Source: Phallusia fumigata (taxonomy: Eukaryota > Chordata > Ascidiacea > Phlebobranchia > Ascidiidae). From it: DNA of 21,651 nucleotides. The notes beneath the pieces were generated by a model that did no database searches, was not told the DNA's origin, and was given only the letters and a program-made list of their open reading frames with translations. Below, one piece after another: positions 1 through 9,800 of the stretch. Location of the stretch: the NCBI GenBank assembly GCA_008931825.1, contig QXVZ01017660.1, positions 1 to 21,651 of the forward strand. The letters run 5' to 3'. Numbering within the stretch: position 1 is the first letter of the stretch; every line of letters starts with the position of its first letter. The translations under genes and the position numbers were made by a program.

Positions 1-241
1 TTAGGTCTTGTAGATGCCAGAAAGTCATGTTGACACAAATGCAAAAACCACTCGATTCCACAAAGATAATTACCTCATCTGGAAAAATTTATTGAGGGTA
101 TTGGTATTTTCTGCAACATATAAATGTAATAATAGGTGATCATGCCCTTTATGCAGTCTGGCCTCAAAATTTATAATGTCTAGAACTCTATACTGAAATT
201 GACATAAAATCTGATGCAAGTTTTTGTAGAAATGTATTTTG

Positions 242-260
242 AACAGACAAGTTGTCTGTT
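242..260. repeat. Perfect 9-bp inverted repeat with 1-nt centre upstream of the gene
   Basis: AACAGACAA, G, TTGTCTGTT: both arms pair without mismatch. It sits 11 bases before TATAAAAA (272-279), about 440 bp upstream of the start codon. It could be a site for a dimeric regulator, but in AT-rich DNA chance is possible. Confidence 0.5.
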
Positions 261-271
261 TCAAACCCATT

Positions 272-279
272 TATAAAAA
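272..279 (+). promoter_or_regulatory. TATA-like string
   Basis: TATAAAAA, about 420 bp before the start codon. Such strings are common in AT-rich DNA, and only its position just after the palindrome at 242-260 makes it worth listing. A core promoter role is inferred, not shown. Confidence 0.15.
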
Positions 280-395
280 GTAACCTGACTGTCAGCTGGT
301 AAAGACGTATATGACAGATAATCCATTATGAATCTATGTGTATGTATGTACCCCTAAAATGCCAGTTTTTGTTTTTCCTTGGTTCTTGCGTTATT

Positions 396-609
396 GCAGA
401 ATAAGTGTATTCTTAGATTGTAGTAAAATGAGAAATATTCTGTAAATATGAATCTCTGATAAAAAGTGTATATTGACCTGTGTGTAGTTAAATGTACCAT
501 CAAAATGTATGTTTCTTTTATAACTTTGTATTTGCCTGAATGCAGATTAAGTGTATTCCTAGATTATAGGTAAAAGAGATACGTCATGTAAATATGAATC
601 TGTGACAAG
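396..609 (+). repeat. Imperfect direct repeat in upstream region (396-465 and 542-609)
   Basis: Two stretches of about 70 bp, 144-146 bp apart, share GCAGA-TAAGTGTATTC, TAGATT and TGTAAATATGAATCT in the same order with scattered differences. A third ATGAATCT occurs near 328. This looks like an old local tandem duplication within the 5' flank. Confidence 0.65.
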
Positions 610-699
610 AAATCACAAACCCAAGTGTCCCTGTTAGGTCTCTGAAAGGCCACACAAAATTCTACTTTTAAAATCAAACAAACCTCTGGTAAATTCACA

Positions 700-839
700 A
701 TGGCTGATGTGGATCCTGATACGTTACTTGAATGGCTGCAAATGGGTTTTGGTGAAGAAAGGGACATGCAACTAATAGCATTGGAACAACTGTGTATGCT
801 GCTGTTGATGTCAGATAATGTGGATCGCTGTTTCGAAAT
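700..839 (+). CDS. HECTD1: HECTD1 exon 1 (start codon)
   Basis: Encodes residues 1-46 plus two bases of codon 47, beginning [16 protein letters not shown] and continuing with an [21 protein letters not shown] block. This is the near-invariant HECTD1 N-terminus and the start of its armadillo-like helices. The donor is GTAAGT at 840. The phase (2 nt carried over) matches exon 2. Confidence 0.96.
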
Positions 840-3800
840 GTAAGTGTAATTTTCCTTGCTCTTTGTTATGTGTGGTTTTCGGACTACATAGTCGCTGTTT
901 TACTTGAATAAACTTCTTCAAAATATATGAAAACCATAAAGTGATGTAAATTTAAAACAACCGAGCATGTGGTTTTTCTTGCAATTCAGTTCCACACATG
1001 ATTCAACGACAACTTTTACAGGTGTCCACCAAGAAGCTTTCTTCCTGCACTGTGCAAGATATTCTTAGATGATTCTGCTCCAGAAAATGTCCTTGAGGTT
1101 ACAGCACGGGCAGTGACATATTATCTTGACGTGTCTGCCGAATGCACTCGCAGAATTGTGGCTGTCGATGGTGCAGTAAAAGCCATTTGCAACAGACTTG
1201 TACTTGTCAATCCCGAAAACCGAACGAGCAAGGACCTGTCAGAACAATGTGTCAAGGTGAGGCTAAAGTTGGTATTTATGTGTGTTTAGCCAAACAACAG
1301 GTCACAAGCGAAAATATCTTGAAATTCAATGTGATGGTACATGTTTTTTTTTGTATGAAATAAAGTGGTTTTGGGTGTAACCAAAACCACCCCTTCCTAG
1401 CACTGTAGCAATAATTTGAAATGCAGCACTGTAGCAGGACATTATATGTTCAATAACCCTGTAATAATACTAAAAAAGAAAAATGTATCCTATTAATATG
1501 CCTGGTAGCACCAGCCCTTGTTTTGTTAATTTTATTGGGTAACATGCTTCATTTTGTTATTGTGTTTCAAAGTTTTTAAAATGACATTGTTTAACTTGAT
1601 TTGAAAATAATTGAATTTTAAACCTTCAATTTAGGTCCTTGAATTCATTTGCACGAGGGAACCAGGTGCAGTGTTTGATGCTGGAGGCCTTTCTTCAACA
1701 TTGTCATTCGTATGCAGCTGCGACAAAATGATTCACAAAGTAAGCTGAAACAGCCACTTAATCAACCGGTTAACCCCCAATACTTGTGGAAACACCATTG
1801 ACAAAAAGCTTTGCAACATTAAATTTTGACCGGGATTATGCACAACACATACACAATAATATTGTGTGTGTTTTTAGGACACATTGCACTCGGCCATGAG
1901 TGTGGTAACAAAGTTGTGTGGAAAAATTGAAGTTAGCAGTTCAACTTTGCCTGATGCAGTGAAATCCCTTTCTACTTTACTTCACTCGGATGACCCCTAT
2001 GTGAGTATTACCCATTGATATTTGCTATCAGCTGAAATGGTGGCTGTCAGATGCACTGCACTCCCTGATCAATAAAACTAAATTTGATTTTGGATTAAAA
2101 CCACACAATGTTGCTCAAAGGCTTATCACAAAAGCCATTGCGATTCTATTTATATTCAGGTGTAATTTAAAATTGTGATGGGTGGTAAATTTTGTGGTTG
2201 TCCTTCTATTGTAAAGGTCAAGGTGAAATGACTTCTAAATAACATTGGCTTTGTAAACTATTTGGCCTTTTCTGCTTTGAAACAAGTAAATTAGTAGATA
2301 AGTTTTAAGTTGGATTTTTAATTGTAAAATTAACTTTATCTTAACAACAAGAGATATATTACAAGTAATACCTACAACCAAATATTGACAACAACATCAC
2401 GAAGAAAAACATGTCAATCATTCTTCATTCATTATTAGTGCCATTTTTCATAAACATACATTCCAGAAAAAAAACAAAACTGTTGGAAATTTTGCCACAT
2501 AACCCCTATGTTGCGTTTTTTTAATTTCCTACTATTTTATTCAGTGTGGCACAAGCTTGTTGTAATATATAATGTCCCCTGAGAAGTGAAAACTGAATGT
2601 TTAAGGTGAAATATACAAGTTTCTGAATTTAACGGCAGTGTTATGGCACAGACTTTTTTCCAGTAACGTAACAATATTACTATTGATTGAAACGGGATTG
2701 TGGTACTGGCTGTACATCTTAATCCGAGCTTATGCTGCACTTTTTGGGATTACCAACCTTTAAATGGCAGTTGTGCAAACACTTCTTGAGTGACATAATT
2801 TGAGCAGTAATTTGAGCAACTTTCATTACAACTGATTAACTGGGCCGACATATAAAATTTTATGTTTCAAAGTGTGCCGACATTGCATGTTCAACATCAT
2901 GTATCTATGATTCATCGATGCCCCATATCCCTAAAGATGTCAGTTTGCTCATAACACCCTACAATTACAGTGTCAGCTCTTTTGTGTGTCATTAAAGGGC
3001 ATCGTATGTGATAAAATGGCACACAAGCCAGTATAATGACTAGTGTTTAGTGGCACAGCATTATTCGATTTGTAATGCATCAAATGGCTATTTATCTTCT
3101 GCTGTGTGGCTAAACCATGCACTGATAATGGCAAAAATCAACCTAACAACTAATTGAATAGGTGCATTTTTTAATAAATTAGGGGGGACTTTTGGGCTCT
3201 TGAGTTGGATTTTTTTTGCCTTCCAGATTCACTATGAATCACACCTGTATTATGAATGAATTTTTTGTAACAATTAGTTGTATTGTACCAATAAACTTAA
3301 GCAAAAAGGACATAAATAAATGGGTTGTTAACATGTCTAAGTATGGATACAGTAAACTTGTCGGCCATAGTTTGCTTCTCCTTGTCATGTATAGTCAAGC
3401 GCAAACATTTACTTTTAGATAACATCCAAGGCAGCTTATTACACCCCTTAACAACCTAAAAATTGTCAAAGATTTCAATAAGCTCAAATAAAGCCAGTGA
3501 CTAATTTCCTCCTTTTGCTGGTGTCACAGGTTTCTGATGGGGCACTGAGGTGCTTTGCGTCAATATCAGATCGTTTCACAAGGAAACTGGTTGATCCTTC
3601 ACCACTGAACGCTCATGGCTTGTTGACAGAACTCGTCAGGAGACTGGCTAAGTAATATAAATAGATCATGACCTGATGATCTTTGATAGTCATGTATTGC
3701 ATGTCATGGTTGTGTATGGCAAATTATTAAGTGCGAGGGAGGTTACTGGTTTCCTGTATTGCATCACTTTTTGTCAACACAAGTTTTGTGTTACCATGAC

Positions 3801-6800
3801 AAAGCAAAAATTGGTGGTACTGGTAGTACTCTTGACTGTGATCTAATAAGGGAATCCATTAAAACTGCTTTCAGATATCAAGGGGCATAATGAAAGAGGT
3901 AATTTGTTTCTTTTGCACTACAGTAGAGATTAGTGGTACATGCACACACATGCCAAAATATTATATGCCCCTAATATTTGGCCGGAGAGTTGGCATCAGT
4001 GAAAATGCCCTTAAAGGAAAATTAAAAAGTAGCTTAATGCAAAAACAAGTATACAAACCCATTTTAAGTAAACAAGTGTGAAATATTTGATTATTTCTAA
4101 CAAAAAGTAAATTGAAGAGGTTTTGACCCTTTTCGTTATCCAAGGCCCTTTTAAACATTAAAACAGATTGGGTTTTGGTGTTTTGACATTTTTGATGATC
4201 ATTTACATCTGTTATCTGCAGCTGTGGTAGCAGAAATGCTCCTCAGTCAAAAAGTGTGGGAGGAACACCTGGAGGCGCTCAGGGTTCTACACCGGATTCG
4301 AAAAACAATTTCGGAATTACAACAATTATCAATCTGCTTTCAATTCTCTGCCGCGGTTCTTCTTCACTCACTCATGTAAGTGGTACATTTGAATGTTTTG
4401 TTTACAAGCATTATAAAGTGGTATTTATTATTCATGAAACATGGCTGTGTGGATTAAAAATTTATTTTCCAATTGTATAAACATGCTTTTTGCAGGAACT
4501 GCTGTACATCATCATATATATATGATAAGTTTAAGTTTTATGTTTACTTTGACAGGAGCTGCTACGTTCTGACCTACCACAAGCTATTGAAGAAGCACTT
4601 AAGGGAGACGAAAGGTAGAAATCCATTACTAAGATGTTGTTTTTTTGCAAATTTTTTTATTTCAATTTATTAGATTTATGTTTAAATGTAACAGCAAAAA
4701 GCCAATAATGATTCTGTGAGCTGCAGACAGTGCACACTGTTTTCAACCTGTAAGGTCTCATGCAACTGTTGACAGGACATCGGCCATTTAGGCTAGTCTA
4801 GCCAAATTAAATGGTTCATAAAAGCAATTTATGAGACAGTACATGACTGTGCGATTTTCATGCCTACCTTTCTACAGCTATTGGCAAAGCTTCCAAAGGT
4901 TTACAGATGTAAGTATTAGACTTATAACTTACTTTGCAGATGTTGCATGGACACTCTTCGTTTGTGCGATCTGCTCCTGATCCTCCTCTACGAGGGACGC
5001 AAGGCTGTTCCAAAACACAACATGGCATTGTTGATGGGAGCTCGCAGCTTAACAGCTGGGATGCGACGACTTGAACTGTTCGATGGCGAACGCACGCATC
5101 GACAGCTAATCGATTGTATCAGAAGCAAAGACACAGATGCATTAGTGGATGCTGTCGAAAGTGGTGGTGAGCATATTTTTGTAGATCAACACTCATATTA
5201 ATGCACCAGTTGTTTTTTGACAACAGAATATATTTGAGGCTGTCCAGTGATTTCTCCATTTGCATGTAAAGTTTCTCGTACATAGCTTTTTTTCACCAAA
5301 AGAAAATCACATAACTTTAAACCAGTGCTGGTGGAAGTTACTTGGATTGCTATAAAGTTCCAGCAACTTGTTTTAAAAATTCTTTAATAAAAGCGGTTAG
5401 CTCAATAAGTTATTCTATCTAAGTCCGCCAATTTGGTAATGCTAAACGATAAAGAAAGTTTATTCTTGCCTGTGCTTGATGTAAAACAAATGAAAATAAA
5501 CAAAACATTTTAAAATGAACATAAATAAAGAAATGTTTAACAATTATGTAATGATCAAGAAAATGTGAACAAAGCTGTGACATTACGAGTCCAGTGCTAT
5601 TCAATATAACAATGGTCTATTTTTAGCATATGATGTCAACTTTATGGATGACGTTGGGCAAACTCTTCTGAACTGGGCGTCTGCATTTGGAACACAGGAA
5701 ATGGTAAAAAGAAATTCATATAATTTTGTGCATCTGCTGTTGTATACCATCAGCTTGTGTGCATTTGTGTGTGGGTGAAGTTTTTTGTTGTATTTATTGT
5801 GTTTTTACAAAAATACTAGAAGCTTCGTACATGACCAAAATTTCTTGATTTTTATGTTGTTGCCCAGCTATATATTTTCAAAACTGCATTTGAGAACAAC
5901 AGACACTTAACAACAAAAATAAAATAAAATATTTGTATTGGGAAAACAAATAAACATAGTTTGACAAAAAATTTGTGTGAAAGAAAACAGCTTGGAGCTA
6001 ACCCTAAATTTTGTAAGTTGTAATATAACGAGCATGTTTCAAGCAAAACCAAACAAAGCATTATCCATATCTGCAATCCTTATTCAACAAATCCTACACA
6101 TAGATATACTTCCTTACAACACACAAGCACATATCACTTTTAGGTCGAGTTTCTGTGTGAGCGAGGAGCTGATGTTAACCGAGGACAGCGATCTTCATCA
6201 CTTCACTATGCAGCTTGTTTTGGTCGCCCTGGAGTCGTCAAGACNTATCTAAGTCCGCCAATTTGGTAATGCTAAACGATAAAGAAAGTTTATTCTTGCC
6301 TGTGCTTGATGTAAAACAAATGAAAATAAACAAAACATTTTAAAATGAACATAAATAAAGAAATGTTTAACAATTATGTAATGATCAAGAAAATGTGAAC
6401 AAAGCTGTGACATTACGAGTCCAGTGCTATTCAATATAACAATGGTCTATTTTTAGCATATGATGTCAACTTTATGGATGACGTTGGGCAAACTCTTCTG
6501 AACTGGGCGTCTGCATTTGGAACACAGGAAATGGTAAAAAGAAATTCATATAATTTTGTGCATCTGCTGTTGTATACCATCAGCTTGTGTGCATTTGTGT
6601 GTGGGTGAAGTTTTTTGTTGTATTTATTGTGTTTTTACAAAAATACTAGAAGCTTCGTACATGACCAAAATTTCTTGATTTTTATGTTGTTGCCCAGCTA
6701 TATATTTTCAAAACTGCATTTGAGAACAACAGACACTTAACAACAAAAATAAAATAAAATATTTGTATTGGGAAAACAAATAAACATAGTTTGACAAAAA

Positions 6801-9800
6801 ATTTGTGTGAAAGAAAACAGCTTGGAGCTAACCCTAAATTTTGTAAGTTGTAATATAACGAGCATGTTTCAAGCAAAACCAAACAAAGCATTATCCATAT
6901 CTGCAATCCTTATTCAACAAATCCTACACATAGATATACTTCCTTACAACACACAAGCACATACACTTTTAGGTTGAGTTTCTGTGTGAGCGGGGAGCTG
7001 ATGTTAACCGAGGACAGCGATCTTCATCACTTCACTATGCAGCTTGTTTTGGTCGCCCTGGAGTTGTCAAGACCTTGTTACTTCACTCTGCCGATGCTTC
7101 CCTTCGAGACGAGGAAGGCAAAACTGCCCTCGAGAAGGCCAAGGAAAGAAATGATGAAGGACACAAAGAAGTGGTGAAGATATTGGAAAATCCAGGTAAA
7201 TTAAAAGTCTGAATTAAGTAGTGTTTGTTCGAATGATGTTGTATGCAAAATTCAAAGAGTCTTACTTCTGTAATCTTTAAGGGATGTAAAATTTTTCCAA
7301 AACTTTAAATTTTGGCTTTGAAAACTGAAACTTGACTGGACCTGAACTATTTAAAAATGACGCTGTAATTGATCATAATTAGAAAACTTTTTTATTTTCA
7401 CCCTAATTTGAACATTTCAGGTAAATATGTCATGGCATAACATATGAATGCAGACCACAACACCGCATACAACGCACTGATTTTTGTATGTGTTTGCAGA
7501 TATATGGGTGTCTTCTGATGAAGCTCAGCAACAAAAGAAAACAAGATTACAGGAGCGCAAGAAGGAAGAGGAAAACAAGAAACAGAAGGAGGAGGAAAGG
7601 AGCAGTGTAAAGGGAGATCCCCAAATGGTTCCAGTTTACCTACAAAAGTATTTTGGTTTTATTCTGAAAACATTTTTTTATTGTGTCCTGGTTTCTGAAT
7701 TGATTGAAGATGCAGGAGTTTATTTGGACATAATATGTGGTGTTGTTTAACTGCTTAATTCTTGATGGATTTTTTTGAGGTTAGCTCGGTAAATGTACAA
7801 CTAAAAAGGACTTTAAGTTATGGCACAGATTATTCAAACATTTTTTTAATGCACAACCAAAGTGCAGACTTAAAATCCACAAAATGCTTGCCTTACTTAG
7901 TTTCTCTACCGAAACTACCACATAAACATGCATATTTTTTTTATTCAGGTTACTGCCTTTGTTTATCAACACCTACCAGCTTGCTGTGTCTCCAACAGTC
8001 TCCATAGCCGTCCTTGGTCTTCTAAGAAAAACTGCTAAATATGCAACAAGCCAACAACTAACCGAAGTTGCTCACCATTGCCCCGATGTTAGGGAAAACT
8101 TGGCCAGTGTTGTTTCCACAGCACTTGACCATGAGGTTAGTTTTGTGCAAACTGACTACGTTAATAGCAATTGGCAACATTACACAATTGCAAAATTACA
8201 GAGGGACAAATGTACAAAAAATACACACAAAATTATATGAAATGAATATTTTAATCATGCACTTTGATGCAACAAAGGTGGTTGCCACTATGAGTAGTCC
8301 TAAATTAAATGAAGAGTGACATTACAAACAACAACATTGATTTTAAATTCTTTTATCAGGCCAATAAAGCAATTGAATTTTGAAATCTGCTTCACTTCAA
8401 AACATACTTCGAGTTTCAAATACTTGGAAATTGAAATTCCAAGATTTCTTTTTATTTTGATTGCCTCAAATTTGTGTAGGATATAATCGCTACCTAAATT
8501 GCTACCAAATGTAATTGTGGGTAATTATATGAAGAGCCACTTAGTTGTTAATCTGGTGGGTAATCTTGGTCACAAGTTGTTTTTGTGCCTTCCTGTGTAT
8601 GTGGACCACGAAGGGGTTGTACCCCAGTACTTAATCTAAAATTCAATAGATACAAAGTTTATTAAACCTAGTCATAATCTTGAAACTGTACTGAGTTTAT
8701 TTTATACAGGGAGATGACGAAGGTCATTTAGCAGCACTGGAAATCACTCAGCACTTGTTGAGCAAATGTGCCAGCTCCTTCTCCAATGCCATGACTCGCG
8801 ATTGGATAACCAACAAGGTTTACTCGATATCTGGTGGCAACGAATGTTACAACATCAGCGACCTTTCAGACAAGCAGATTATGCCTGACCATGAAAATGC
8901 AAAAGAAACTATTCATTCCCCCAATGGTAAGTTGGATGTTAACTTCATAGAATTTTGCTAGTTAAGCAATTATTGTCGACAGGCTAAAGAGTAATCGTTG
9001 TTGTGGTTTGTTTGTTTGACCCCAACGTCCTGGTCTTTGCCCTGCTAGCTTCCTCAAGAAAATAAATTGCTGAGGTATTTTTGAAAAAGTTTAAACTTTG
9101 AAAAATTGAGGGATCCAAACAGGATTAAATTGTCTGTTTTTCAATTGAATACTTTTGTCTTAATACGCACATGTAATGTAACTTTTTTCAAAATAAGTTA
9201 AAGTCATCCGTATAGCATTGAAAATCTTGTTTAAATCACCTGATCAGCATTATGTGATGCTCAGCAGTTTTTGCTTAAGCATCAGGTATCTCTGTTTACA
9301 CTTGAATATTCACTGATCATTAAAATCGTGCTGCCTAAAACAGAATACTGTGACACTGGCTGGGCTCAGTTTTTTTCAGGTAATTCCCCACCTAAATTGT
9401 CATGTTCGCAGATGGGGACAAATCAGATGAAAAGCTCGAGGTAAAAACAGCAGATGTTCCTGATGCGACATACATGAAGACTGGCACATTGTATCGATGG
9501 CTCGACACATGGACGCTTGCTCGTGGCAGAGATTGTCTCTACCTGTGGAATTCTGCCGTGGCCTTGGAACTTTCACATGGCAGCAATGGATGGTTTCGAT
9601 ACATTCTTGACCTAAAGCTCTCCACAATGTATTCAAGTGGCAGCCCAGAAGATGGATCAGACAGTACAGGCAAGAAAATTAAACCAAAATGACGCAGTAT
9701 GGCCTTTTAGTTGGTACAATCAACAGGTCCACAACTATGAGTGGAATAATAGGGATAAGTGACTGAATTTATGTAAATTTAATGAAAGGATAAAGTAAAC

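Larger units (their letters stand above)
1..699. promoter_or_regulatory. Upstream / 5'UTR region of HECTD1 gene
   Basis: No coding sequence is supported here. It should hold the promoter and 5'UTR. Visible elements are a palindrome (242-260), a TATAAAAA string at 272-279 and an imperfect direct repeat (396-465 and 542-609). If the animal is an ascidian the mRNA may be trans-spliced, in which case an acceptor such as the TTAG ending near 635 could mark the mRNA start. This cannot be decided from sequence alone. Confidence 0.45.
5416..6244 (+). repeat. Duplicated block, copy 1 (probable assembly artefact)
   Basis: 829 bp that recur at 6246-7073 with only the n at 6245 between them. About the first 720 bp look identical. 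The last 110 bp differ by one intronic indel and three synonymous changes. Copy 1 ends inside exon 10 exactly at the n. This is the signature of two overlapping contig ends placed side by side without merging. Confidence 0.85.

Noticed and set aside
1-699. 3' end of an upstream gene
   Set aside because: No conserved coding segment or convincing polyadenylation context could be found on either strand.
5627-6533. Genuine tandem duplication of exon 9
   Set aside because: The copies abut exactly on an n, the neighbouring exon is cut there, and including both 77-nt copies would shift the reading frame.
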